NCBI GenBank assembly: GCA_038246575.1
Contig: JBBRVU010000052.1
Location: forward strand, 1-21,940
Length of the DNA stretch: 21,940 nucleotides
Direction: 5' to 3'
From: JACCUZ01 sp038246575
GTDB lineage: Bacteria; Actinomycetota; Actinomycetes; JACCUZ01
Positions 14,668 through 21,940 of the stretch are shown here, piece after piece (within the stretch, counting starts at the first letter, position 1; each line of letters starts with the position of its first letter). The position numbers were made by a program, and so were the translations under genes. The notes beneath the pieces were generated by a model. That model saw only the letters and a list, made by a program, of their open reading frames with translations, was not told where the DNA came from and did no database searches.

Positions 14668-14711
14668 GGTGGGCGATACAGGACTTGAACCTGTGACCTC
14701 TTCCGTGTCAG
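14668..14711 (-). other. att core 2 with 3' half of a tRNA-Val (GAC)
   Basis: Read on the minus strand, it contains the anticodon loop CTGACAC (anticodon GAC), the 3' anticodon strand GGAA, the variable loop, the T-arm and the acceptor end ATCGCCCACC. The 5' strand of the anticodon stem, D-arm and 5' acceptor strand are absent to the right, so this is only the 3' half. Homology begins at the anticodon loop, a standard crossover region for tyrosine integrases. The first 28 bp equal att core 1; the extra tRNA sequence belongs to element 2. A complete tRNA is expected at the right end of the array, outside the window. Confidence 0.8.
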
Positions 14712-14872
14712 CGCGATGGAGCGCCTCAGATCTGGGGCGCGTGGGGACGCGACCTTCCGCTAAGCTGCAGGTCAGAGGCACTTTTTCGTGTCCGCTGAGA
14801 TCCGGTGTTGTCCGCCAGTGTCTGCGCCCTCTGCCCGCAGGGTGCCCGCAAACGATCTTGGGAGGAGAGAAC
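14712..14872. promoter_or_regulatory. Left attachment arm of element 2 and integrase upstream region
   Basis: Holds repeated tgtccgc (14790, 14809), tctgcccgca (14830) and gtgcccgca (14842) motifs, likely integrase arm sites, and TGCAGGTCAGAGGC (14766-14779), which is repeated inverted left of att core 1. The region also matches 4891-4957. The end holds the integrase ribosome site GGAGGAG (14861-14867). Frames through this region begin with translated tRNA sequence and are not coding. Confidence 0.5.
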
Positions 14873-16339
14873 GTGGGATGGGTCGAGAAGCGTGTCACCG
14901 AAGCGGGTAGGGCCCGCTACACGGCGATGTTTCGCGACCTCAAGGGGGACAAGCGCTCCGCGGGGACATTCAGCACCGAGCGACGGGCCGCCAAAGAGTG
15001 GCAGCGAGCCGAGGTCGAGCTCGCCGACGGGAAGATCGCTGATCGGCGTCGCGGACTGCAGACTCTTCGGACCTATGTCGAGACGCAGTGGCTGCCTAAC
15101 CACGTCATCGAGGCCACGACGCTCGAGTCGTACACCTACCTGCTCAATCGCTACATCCTGCCGGAGCTCGGGTCACGGCGGATGGCTGAGATCCTTCCTG
15201 GGCACGTCAGGGAATGGGTGACCCGGATGCAGGACGTCCTCGGAGCCAGGCCACCCACGATCCGCAAGAGCAAGGTCGTCCTGGACGCGATCTTCACGAC
15301 CGCGCTGAACGACCAGATCACGACGTTGCACCCCGGCAAGGGTGTGAAGACACCACCGGTGGCGACCAAACCGCGAGCGATCGTCAGCTCCGAGCAGTTC
15401 GACAAGATTCATGCAGCGCTGGAGGGCTCCACGATGCGGCTGCTCGTCGAGACGGACATCGAGACTGGTCTGCGGTGGGGTGAGCTGACGGAGCTTCGAC
15501 CCAAGGACATCGATCTCGAGGACGGCGTGATCACGGTGTGCCGGGTCGTGGTTCATCTGCGATCTGCGAGCTGGGGCAACGAGAAACGGTTCGTCGTGAA
15601 GCAGTACCCGAAGGACAAGGAGTGGCGCAGGGTGAGCATCACCCGCACCCTGGCAGACGAGTTGAAAGCTCACATCGATCGCGAAGGACTGGGGCCCGAT
15701 GACTTGCTGTTCCGGCAGCCGGTGCCCGAGGGACCCGCTCGCCGAACGCTTCCGAGCCAGCCCGTCGACCCGTCGACGCTCGGGCTGACGGAGCCCAACG
15801 CGCAAGGCCGCCAGCACCGTCACGGGACGATGACCGCGTATTCGGCCGGCTGCCGGTGTCAGCACTGCAAGAACGCTATCGCCGGCTACCGGGCATCGCG
15901 ACGCGCGGCTGGCCGGGATGCGCCGCGCGTGCCGCGCACCGTTAGTACCGACGGGCACATCAGCAACTCCTGGTTCCGTACGGAGGTGTGGGACAAGGCG
16001 CTCGCCACCGCCGCCATCGGGATCCACGTCACCCCGCACGGCCTGCGGCATGCGCACGCGTCATGGCTGCTCGCCGGCGGCGCCGACGTCCAGGTCGTGA
16101 AGGAGCGGTTGGGGCACGGCAGCATCCTCACCACGGCTAGGTACCTGCACGCCCGGCCGGACGCGGGGGATCGGGCACTCGACGCGCTAGCCGCCTTCCG
16201 CGGCGCGTCACGACAGACCGACGCGGCAGCGCACGCCGAGGGCCCGGGCAATGTCGACGTCGCCGAGTTGCGGCGGGCGATGGCGACGTTGGAGGAGATG
16301 GTCGACTCGCTGAGCACCCGTCCTGCCACGGTCACGTGA
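14873..16339 (+). CDS. int: Tyrosine recombinase/integrase of element 2 with inserted HGCRC module
   Basis: A 488-residue recombinase. The GTG at 14873, 5 bases after GGAGGAG, is chosen; longer frames run back through the att core. It has an N-terminal arm-binding region (1-60), a core-binding domain (about 65-165) and a catalytic domain with Arg201 (GLRWGEL), His389 and Arg392 (HGLRH), His415 (LGHG) and Tyr424 (RYLH). The Arg-to-His distance is 188 residues, against 105 in the first integrase. The extra part includes HGTMTAYSAGCRCQHC (317-332; Cys327, 329, 332) and a basic helix, the same module as in the small protein at 12993. It presumably integrates element 2 at the tRNA-Val 3' end. The C-terminus is a helical tail. 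Confidence 0.92.
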   Translation: MGWVEKRVTEAGRARYTAMFRDLKGDKRSAGTFSTERRAAKEWQRAEVELADGKIADRRRGLQTLRTYVETQWLPNHVIEATTLESYTYLLNRYILPELGSRRMAEILPGHVREWVTRMQDVLGARPPTIRKSKVVLDAIFTTALNDQITTLHPGKGVKTPPVATKPRAIVSSEQFDKIHAALEGSTMRLLVETDIETGLRWGELTELRPKDIDLEDGVITVCRVVVHLRSASWGNEKRFVVKQYPKDKEWRRVSITRTLADELKAHIDREGLGPDDLLFRQPVPEGPARRTLPSQPVDPSTLGLTEPNAQGRQHRHGTMTAYSAGCRCQHCKNAIAGYRASRRAAGRDAPRVPRTVSTDGHISNSWFRTEVWDKALATAAIGIHVTPHGLRHAHASWLLAGGADVQVVKERLGHGSILTTARYLHARPDAGDRALDALAAFRGASRQTDAAAHAEGPGNVDVAELRRAMATLEEMVDSLSTRPATVT

Positions 16340-16371
16340 ATGCAGGCGGACATGCGCCGGTGAGGGGTGTC

Positions 16372-16422
16372 GTTAACCCGAAATAGCCGCGAGCCTTGTT
16401 AAGGGTTGTATGCTATCCCTAA
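16372..16422 (+). promoter_or_regulatory. AT-rich promoter/operator region of the Fic gene
   Basis: An AT-rich island after the integrase stop. TTAAGGG (16399-16405) and TCCCTAA (16416-16422) form an imperfect inverted repeat around a -10-like TATGCT (16409-16414); GTTAACCC (16372-16379) lies upstream. No good -35 is visible. An operator overlapping the -10 would allow repression, perhaps by the Fic protein's own C-terminal winged helix. Confidence 0.4.
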
Positions 16423-16435
16423 TCAAGGAGGCGCC

Positions 16436-17710
16436 GTGTCACGGGTTGTCCGGCGGCAGTGGACCAGCGACTTCAATGCGCCGACGCGGCGCGGCAACAA
16501 GTCCTGTGCGTACGAGGCGTACGTCCCCGATCGTCTCGAAGATCGGAATATCGTGCTGGATGGCGAGGTCGCCGCCGATGTCGCCGATGCGGAGACGGCG
16601 ATCGCCGGCCTCAACCAGGTGGCGACCAGCCTGGTCGACACCGAGGCCCTGGCCCGCATCCTGCTCCGCGCGGAGTCGGTCGCGTCCTCGAAGATCGAAG
16701 GGCTGGAGGTGGGCGCGCGTCGCCTGCTGCGCGCCGAGGCCGCCCGCGGTCTGGGCGAGCCTCCGACCGACGTGACCGCACTTGAGGTGCTCGGGAACAT
16801 CGACGCGATGGTCGCCGCAATCCGCAGCGCCGACGAGGGCGAGCCCATCACCCTCGAGCTGCTGCTCGACCTGCACCGACGGCTGCTCGCCGGGACCCGG
16901 CTCGATGCTCACGGCGGTCGGCTCCGCGAGGTGCAGAACTGGATCGGCGGCAGCGACTACAACCCCTGCCGCGCAGCGTTCGTCCCCCCGCCACCCGAGC
17001 TCGTCGAAGCGCTGATGGTGGACCTGGTTGCGTTCTCCAACAGCCACGGACTACCGGCGGTGGCGCAGGCCGCGTTGGCGCACGCGCAGTTCGAGACGAT
17101 CCACCCGTTCATCGACGGGAACGGACGCACCGGGCGGGCACTGATCCACCTCATCCTGCGCCGTCGCGGCTTGGCGCCACGAGTGCTGCCGCCCGTCTCG
17201 CTCATCCTGGCCACCTGGGCGAAGGACTACGTGGGAGGACTCCAGGCGAGCCGCTACCGGGGCACGTCGAGGTCGCGGTCGGCGCACGAGGGCACGAACC
17301 TGTGGATCGGACAATTCGCCGGCGCGTGCACGCGCGCCGTCCAGGACGCGACTGCCTTCGAGCGGCGTGCACAGACAATCGAGGCGGCCTGGCGAGAACG
17401 GCTCGGCAGGGTCCGGGCTCGTTCTGCCGTATACCTGCTGCTCCGCGCCCTGGTGGGAGCGCCGGTCGTCACCGTGAACAGCGCCGCCGATCTGATCGGA
17501 CGCAGCTTCGTCCAGACCAACCAAGCCGTCGCCAGGCTGGTCGAGGAGGGGATCCTGCAACAGGTGACCATAGGGCGGCGCAACCGCGCCTTCGAGGCGC
17601 CCGACGTCATCAACGCCTTCACCGACCTCGAGCGCCAGCTCGCTAGCCCGTTGGGTGACACGCGTGTCTCGGGACCTGCCCGTCAGGTACCTCGCCGTCG
17701 ACCGCGGTGA
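16436..17710 (+). CDS. Fic family protein, class II (probable AMP-transferase)
   Basis: A 424-residue protein starting at GTG 16436 behind AAGGAGG (16425-16431). The N-terminal region carries the inhibitory-helix motif Ser84-x3-Glu88-Gly89 (SSKIEG), which defines class II Fic proteins. The core has the intact motif HPFIDGNGRTGR (His223, Phe225, Asp227, Asn229, Arg231, Arg234). Residues about 330-395 look like a winged helix (NSAADLIGRSFVQTNQAVARLVEEGIL). Family knowledge: these enzymes transfer AMP from ATP to protein side chains, with the Glu holding activity low. The target cannot be read from sequence. It stands alone with its own upstream region, with no separate antitoxin. In a mobile element it could act in stabilisation, host modulation or defence; that is inference. 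Confidence 0.9.
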   Translation: MSRVVRRQWTSDFNAPTRRGNKSCAYEAYVPDRLEDRNIVLDGEVAADVADAETAIAGLNQVATSLVDTEALARILLRAESVASSKIEGLEVGARRLLRAEAARGLGEPPTDVTALEVLGNIDAMVAAIRSADEGEPITLELLLDLHRRLLAGTRLDAHGGRLREVQNWIGGSDYNPCRAAFVPPPPELVEALMVDLVAFSNSHGLPAVAQAALAHAQFETIHPFIDGNGRTGRALIHLILRRRGLAPRVLPPVSLILATWAKDYVGGLQASRYRGTSRSRSAHEGTNLWIGQFAGACTRAVQDATAFERRAQTIEAAWRERLGRVRARSAVYLLLRALVGAPVVTVNSAADLIGRSFVQTNQAVARLVEEGILQQVTIGRRNRAFEAPDVINAFTDLERQLASPLGDTRVSGPARQVPRRRPR

Positions 17711-17772
17711 CCTCGCTTCCTGCGTGCCCGAGCGATGCACCGCGCTTAGGCCGGCCGGCGGGCTCGAGCTAG

Positions 17773-17806
17773 TCGGGCAACACACCCGGGCAACTGTCCG
17801 GGCAAC
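17773..17806 (+). repeat. Three tandem 12-13 bp repeats containing CGGGCAAC
   Basis: CGGGCAAC occurs at 17774, 17787 and 17799, in the same orientation and 13 and 12 bp apart, with related flanks (ACAC, TGTC, ACCA). Repeats of this kind bind a regulator, a relaxosome accessory protein or an initiator. Their position upstream of the relaxase gene favours the relaxosome or autoregulation. Confidence 0.6.
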
Positions 17807-18126
17807 ACCAAACGGCCAGTGTTCGCCCGACATTCGGGAGCGCCGCTCCTCGGCCAGATGCGTTCGTTCGCCGGGCTCGTCGGATTCGATGCCGGCCCAC
17901 ACCTGGATCTCTCGCGGAGCGACCCTTGTGCGCGGTTGAGCCGCCCGACCTTGCTGGTTGCCGTCGAGGCGGTCGCGCGACACGCCGAAGCGCGATCACC
18001 AGTGCAAAATTCTTCCACGCCACAGACCCTTGTCCGCCACCGTCCGCCAATATCCCTTACCGACCAACGCTTTCCGCCATGTCGCCTCATCCCCTCGCCA
18101 CCTCATCGACTGGACCCAGGACCGTG

Positions 18127-18155
18127 CAGACATGTGCATCGGTCCGGGCTATGGT
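18127..18155 (+). promoter_or_regulatory. Possible relaxase promoter
   Basis: CAGACA (18127-18132) and TATGGT (18150-18155) are 17 bp apart, each matching the sigma-70-type consensus in four of six positions. The start codon would lie about 40 bases past the transcription start. Weak evidence only. Confidence 0.3.
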
Positions 18156-18203
18156 CGGTGAATTCTCGTTGCGTTCCAACGGTAATCCGGGTGGTGTCAT
18201 CTC

Positions 18204-21200
18204 GTGTTGTCGTCCGCGAAGATCGGTCGTTCGTCGTGGCGTTACTACCAGCGCACTGTCGCTGGCGGCGCGTGTGAGTACTACACCGAGCACGGTGACC
18301 GCCCGGGTCGCTGGTACGGCTCGGGTCTGCCTGCGCTCGGTCTGACCCCAGGAGCCAGGGTCGAGGAACGCGAGCTCGAGGCGATGTTCGGACGAGCCTT
18401 GTCACCGACGACCGGCAAGCAGTTGGGAGCAGCGTGGCGCGAGGACGCGGTCACCGGGTTCGACCTGACGTTCTCCGCGTCGAAGTCGGTCAGCGCTTGG
18501 TGGGCTCTGGCCAACGCGGACACCGCCACGGCGATCGACGGTGCGCACCGCGCCGCGGTGGATGCCGCGCTCGGTTACCTCGAGGAGCATGCGTCGATGT
18601 CGCGCCGCGGCCGCGACGGGGTCGAGCAGATCAGCTCGGCCGGGTTCGCGGGCGCCTTGTTCGACCACACGACCTCCCGTACCGGGGACCCGCAACTGCA
18701 CACCCACGCCCTGGTGGTGAACAAGGTGCGCTGCGCGGACGGCGGCTGGCGGGCACTGGATGGTCGCGAGATCTACCACCACAAGAAGTCAGCCGGTGCG
18801 ATCTACCAGGCCGCGTTGCGCGCGGAGCTCACCGGTCGTCTCTCGGTGACGTTCGGGCCGGTCAGCGAGCATGGGCAAGCGGAGATCGTCGGGGTCCCGC
18901 AGGAGCTGATGGCCGCGTGGTCGACTCGGACGACGGCGGTGATGGCTGAGGCAGTTCCCACGATCGCCGATGCCGAGGCCGCGCTGGGCCGGTCACTGAC
19001 CGCCGACGAGCGGTCCAGGGTCATCAAGACCTCCGTGCTCGCGACCCGACCCGTCAAGGACACCGACCTCGCCGAGGGCGACCTGCGGATCCGATGGCGC
19101 GACCAGGCCGCAGAACTGGGCTGGGACGGGCCACGGCTGGCTGCCGCCATCGGACGAGACCCAATAGGTCTGGAGGTCAGCCCGGATTGGACGGGGCCGG
19201 TGATGCGGGATGCGGTGACCGCGCTCGGACGCGCGAAGGCGATCTGGTCCCGCGCCGACCTCGTCGTCCAAGTCGCGGCACGCATCCCGGCCGGCGTCGG
19301 GAGGGGTCTGAACGCTGCGAAGGTGGCCTGCCTGGTCGAGGAGCTCGCCGGAACTGCGCTTTCGCGAGGAGAGTACGGATCTGTTTCGTTGGGCACCGAA
19401 CGAACCGGGGTCACTCCCCGGGTCTCTGACCAGCGCTTTGCATCCCAGGAGCTCGTGGACACCGAGGCACGGATCCTGGAGCGAGTCATGTCCGGCGGCT
19501 TCCAGACCCCGAACCGGCTGCCCGCCGCCCTCACCCACCTGCTCTCCGCCGAGCCCGGGGCCGGGTTGAGTGTCGAGCAGCGCCGGGCGGCCGTACGCCT
19601 GGTCGCCTCCCGCGATCTGGTGAGGCTGCTGACCGCCCCCGCGGGTGCCGGCAAGACGACCACGCTCGCCGCGGCCGCCCGGCTCTGGGAGCGGTGCCAA
19701 GCCGAGGTGATCACCCTGGCACCCTCCGCCCGCGCGGCGGCGGAGCTGTCCGCCGCGACTGGGACCCGCGGCGAGACGGTGGCCCGGTGGCTGCTCCGCC
19801 AGCACCACCTCGACGACAGCAACGCCATTGGGATGCGCGGTCGGCTGTCGTCTCGCTCGGTGGTGATCGTCGATGAAGCGTCGATGCTCACGACCGACGA
19901 CCTTGACCGGCTCACCTCCCGAGTGCAGCACGCGAACGCGGCCCTGGTTCTGGTCGGTGACCCCGCGCAGATCGGGTCTGTCCGGGCGCCCGGGGGCATG
20001 TTCGAGCTGTGCTGCCAGCGGATGAGGGAGTGGACCATTGAACTCACCGAACTACACCGCTTCCAGAAACCATGGGAAGGCCCGGCGACCCTGCGGCTTC
20101 GCGCCGGCGACGCGAGTGTCCTAGCCGACTATGCCCGGCACGGCCGGATCCACCCGGCCGCCAGCAGTGAGGACGCCGCCGACGCCGTGTTCCACCAATG
20201 GGCCGGCGCGACCGAGGCCGGGCAGGACGCGTTGATGCTCGCCAGGGCGTGGGCCGATGTGAACGCGCTGAACGCCCGCGCACGAGCCGCCGCAGTCGCC
20301 ACCGGCGCAGTGACCGGTCCCGTCATCGCGCGGCTCACCAGCCGCACCGCATCCACCGGCGGTCACCCGGAGGCGCGAACCTGGCGGGTCGGCGACGTGC
20401 TCATCGCGAAGAAGAACAACCCCAACATCCACATCGGAGACGACACGCTGCGCAACGGCGACCGGTTCCGGGTCACCGCCGCAACCGAGGCCGGCCTGCT
20501 CGTGCAGGACCTGCGCGGGCGCGGCACCACGACACTTCCGGCCGCCTACCTGGCCCGGCACAGCGAGTACGGCTGGGCGACCACCATCGACAGCGCCCAA
20601 GGCGCCACGGCCGATGTCGGGATCGTCCTGGCCCGCAGCGGCCTGGACCGTGAACATCTCTACGTCGCGATGTCCCGCGGCCGGGCAGAGAACCACGTCC
20701 ACACCACGCCTGAGGTTGCGACTGGAGACGCCGGCCCGCACCGCACCCGAGAAGCCACGATCAAGGAGCTGCCGCAACCACCCGAGGCGGTCGGGCAACT
20801 CGCACTTCCCGGACCACCACGAGCCGAGGCGCGTGGGTTCGGTGTTGCACGCCAGCCCACCCGTTCGGTTGACCGCAAGCTCTCAACACCAGTGTCGCCG
20901 CCGGCCCTGGACGAGGCAATGACTCAACTCAGCGCCGCAGTCAGCACCAGCGGCCGGGAACGCGCCGCCCACACCCTCCTCGACGTCCACGTCCAAGCCA
21001 GCCGCGAACAGGCCTGGGCCGAGCGCGAAGCCAACCGCCCGCCGCGGCCGATCTCGAGCGAACACCGCCGACACCTACGCGACCTTGAGCGAGCCCAGGC
21101 CGACCTCGAGCACGCCCGCGCGGCCGCTCAACGCCTGGCAACTCACGTAGAGGATCTGGAGGACCAGCGCGAGGCGTTGCCCATCTGGGCGCGCGGACGG

Positions 21201-21530
21201 CGTCGCGACCTCACCACACGGATCGAGACCACCCGCAACGATTGGGTTTGCCAGCAAGCAAACGACCAAGTTGACCGCGCGGAACGGATCGTCGAGATGT
21301 CGAAGCAGGTTGTCGACGCCGATGCGGTGCACCGCATCGGAGACGACCGCGCCGACCGGCTCTACCGGCACCAACAGTGGCTCGAACGACCCCTACGGCC
21401 TTACGTGTATCCCACGCCCGGCATCACGGAGGTCGAGCACCTCGACGAGCGACGCCCAGTGCGTCGGCCCACCCACGATCAGTACCGTTCCGTCCAGCCA
21501 CCGTCACGGGACTACGGGCGATCCATGTGA
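18204..21530 (+). CDS. MobF-type relaxase-helicase (TraA/TrwC-like)
   Basis: A 1108-residue protein starting at GTG 18204. The N-terminal relaxase domain (1 to about 290) has two tyrosine pairs, Tyr14-Tyr15 and Tyr26-Tyr27, spaced as in TrwC, and the metal triad His155, His166, His168 (DPQLHTHALVVN). The helicase part (about 450-830) is RecD-like: Walker A APAGAGKT (478-485), Walker B VDEAS (556-560), GDPAQI (585-590), DSAQG (796-800) and VAMSRGR (821-827). A charged coiled-coil region (about 945-1065) and a basic tail follow. Such proteins nick oriT, bind covalently to the DNA end and unwind it for transfer. All key motifs are intact and the length suits actinobacterial TraA proteins. No strong ribosome site is visible. 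Confidence 0.93.
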   Translation: MLSSAKIGRSSWRYYQRTVAGGACEYYTEHGDRPGRWYGSGLPALGLTPGARVEERELEAMFGRALSPTTGKQLGAAWREDAVTGFDLTFSASKSVSAWWALANADTATAIDGAHRAAVDAALGYLEEHASMSRRGRDGVEQISSAGFAGALFDHTTSRTGDPQLHTHALVVNKVRCADGGWRALDGREIYHHKKSAGAIYQAALRAELTGRLSVTFGPVSEHGQAEIVGVPQELMAAWSTRTTAVMAEAVPTIADAEAALGRSLTADERSRVIKTSVLATRPVKDTDLAEGDLRIRWRDQAAELGWDGPRLAAAIGRDPIGLEVSPDWTGPVMRDAVTALGRAKAIWSRADLVVQVAARIPAGVGRGLNAAKVACLVEELAGTALSRGEYGSVSLGTERTGVTPRVSDQRFASQELVDTEARILERVMSGGFQTPNRLPAALTHLLSAEPGAGLSVEQRRAAVRLVASRDLVRLLTAPAGAGKTTTLAAAARLWERCQAEVITLAPSARAAAELSAATGTRGETVARWLLRQHHLDDSNAIGMRGRLSSRSVVIVDEASMLTTDDLDRLTSRVQHANAALVLVGDPAQIGSVRAPGGMFELCCQRMREWTIELTELHRFQKPWEGPATLRLRAGDASVLADYARHGRIHPAASSEDAADAVFHQWAGATEAGQDALMLARAWADVNALNARARAAAVATGAVTGPVIARLTSRTASTGGHPEARTWRVGDVLIAKKNNPNIHIGDDTLRNGDRFRVTAATEAGLLVQDLRGRGTTTLPAAYLARHSEYGWATTIDSAQGATADVGIVLARSGLDREHLYVAMSRGRAENHVHTTPEVATGDAGPHRTREATIKELPQPPEAVGQLALPGPPRAEARGFGVARQPTRSVDRKLSTPVSPPALDEAMTQLSAAVSTSGRERAAHTLLDVHVQASREQAWAEREANRPPRPISSEHRRHLRDLERAQADLEHARAAAQRLATHVEDLEDQREALPIWARGRRRDLTTRIETTRNDWVCQQANDQVDRAERIVEMSKQVVDADAVHRIGDDRADRLYRHQQWLERPLRPYVYPTPGITEVEHLDERRPVRRPTHDQYRSVQPPSRDYGRSM

Positions 21531-21783
21531 CGAGCGGGACAGGTCACCATGGCAGGTAGCCGAAACGTTGCGTGTCGGCTGGCTGCCTGCGACGGCCACG
21601 CCGAAAGCAGGTGAGAAGGATGCCGCCGCGTCGGTGCCCGCGCGCGATATCCGGCATTACCGAGCACTCGAACGCACGCCAATGCTCATGTGAGGAAGTC
21701 ACTCACATGCCGATGAGCGGATCTTCAGTGATCTCGACATCTAGGGTTGTGTATCCAGTGACAGGGAGTGGTGGCACGTTGCC
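21531..21783 (+). other. Stretch after the relaxase gene with possible HTH-protein relic
   Basis: In one frame (21541-21693) the translation reads WQVAETLRVG, then LPATATPK, then SVPARDIRHYRALER. This resembles the order of a small excisionase-type HTH protein of the sort often found after such relaxases, but the recognition helix is missing and there is no start or ribosome site. It may be a decayed gene. An 8-bp inverted repeat CATGTGAG/CTCACATG (21687-21694, 21702-21709) spans its end and could be a weak terminator or operator. Confidence 0.25.
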
Positions 21784-21840
21784 GTGAAGAAGTCCAGGGG
21801 GCCCAACGAGCTATGGGTCACCGACATCACCCAACATCGA
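21784..21840 (+). pseudogene. IS3-type transposase fragment
   Basis: The frame from GTG 21784 reads GPNELWVTDITQH, which matches the start of the integrase-core domain in OrfB of IS3-family transposases; the Asp of WVTD is the first catalytic residue. The expected continuation is lost after about 19 codons, so it is a short relic. The remaining bases to 21940 are clearly less G+C-rich and hold no supported gene. Confidence 0.5.
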
Positions 21841-21940
21841 GCTGCCGCCTTCGGATGCGGATATTCTGATTTCGATCGCGCGCGCGACGCGAACCAACCT
21901 TAAGCTGTGCGGAAAGAAATAGGATCTCGAAATTGGCGTC

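Larger units (their letters stand above)
5004..14695. mobile_element. Integrative element 1, about 9.7 kb, satellite-like
   Basis: The element lies between two perfect 28-bp direct repeats (5004-5031 and 14668-14695) made of tRNA T-arm and acceptor sequence. Paired TCTGGCA sites occur just inside both ends (5148 and 5158; 14590 and 14601), as expected for integrase arm sites. Cargo in order: tyrosine integrase, zinc-ribbon protein, excisionase-like HTH, two small overlapping genes, primase-helicase, a half-site array, several small genes, an IS relic and a minus-strand CPWWC gene. No terminase, capsid, tail, relaxase or type IV secretion gene was recognised. Integration and replication modules without transfer modules suggest a phage satellite or a decayed integrative plasmid; which one is inference. 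Confidence 0.8.
17711..18203. other. Non-coding stretch between Fic and relaxase genes
   Basis: No supported gene. Frames exist on both strands but lack ribosome sites and recognisable motifs. It holds three tandem repeats (17773-17806) and a possible relaxase promoter (18127-18155). MobF relaxases usually act on an origin of transfer close to their gene, so this is the best place in the window for oriT. Confidence 0.5.
14668..21940. mobile_element. Integrative element 2 (left part), with MobF relaxase
   Basis: It starts at the second att core and runs out of the window. Visible cargo: integrase with an inserted Cys-rich module, class II Fic protein, repeat-bearing non-coding region, MobF relaxase-helicase, then lower-GC debris with a transposase fragment. 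Integrase plus relaxase indicates an integrative element mobilisable by conjugation. No type IV secretion or coupling protein is in the window, so an IME or a larger ICE cannot be told apart. The right boundary is not seen. Confidence 0.7.

Noticed and set aside
14669..14872. N-terminal extension of the second integrase reading GDTGLEPVTSS
   Set aside because: This is the translation of tRNA 3' sequence in the att core, a known annotation artefact. A strong ribosome site places the start at GTG 14873.
17051..17983. Minus-strand frame opposite the Fic gene extending into the gap
   Set aside because: Mostly antisense to the conserved Fic core. The part in the gap has no ribosome site or recognisable motif.
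17819..18277. Plus-strand frame filling the gap before the relaxase
   Set aside because: Overlaps the relaxase start by about 70 bp in another frame and has Pro/Arg/Ser-rich, unstructured composition.

Overview
The window is very G+C-rich, with strong G/C in third codon positions, many GTG starts and frequent ATGA/GTGA stop-start overlaps. This fits a high-G+C actinobacterium; the genus cannot be named from the sequence. Two parts are visible: an ordinary chromosomal stretch (1 to about 5003), and an accessory block (5004 to the end) that looks like two integrative elements inserted in tandem at the 3' end of a tRNA-Val-type gene read on the minus strand.

Chromosomal part. A partial membrane-anchored protein (1-522) overlaps a CopC-CopD copper protein with an extra C-terminal extracytoplasmic domain (519-2381). 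That gene overlaps a secreted subtilisin-family protease with proline-rich linkers and two near-identical 115-residue repeats (2378-4771). The stop-start overlaps suggest one transcription unit acting at the cell surface.

Element 1 (5004-14695, period 9,664 bp) is bounded by a perfect 28-bp direct repeat made of the T-arm and acceptor end of a tRNA. Both ends also carry paired TCTGGCA sites, probably arm-type sites for its integrase. It encodes a tyrosine integrase, a small zinc-ribbon protein, an excisionase-like HTH protein behind a structured leader, a compact overlapping operon ending in a primase-helicase-type replication protein, a mirror-symmetric array of six 9-bp half-sites just after the replication gene (candidate origin or operator), and a run of small uncharacterised genes. 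Its right part is more decayed: an IS5-type transposase tail, a 49-residue membrane peptide with a polyglycine end, a small protein with two HGCRC motifs, an ambiguous stretch, and a minus-strand CPWWC protein. No capsid, packaging or conjugation gene was seen, so it resembles a replication-competent phage satellite or a minimal integrative element.

Element 2 (14668 to beyond the window) begins at the second att core, which retains the tRNA-Val 3' half back to the GAC anticodon loop. It has a second tyrosine integrase with an inserted Cys-rich HGCRC module, a class II Fic protein, a non-coding stretch with three tandem repeats, and a complete MobF relaxase-helicase. This suggests an integrative mobilisable element, or the left part of an ICE. 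The window ends in lower-GC debris with a short IS3-type transposase fragment.

All family assignments come from motif recognition by eye. No database search was run.
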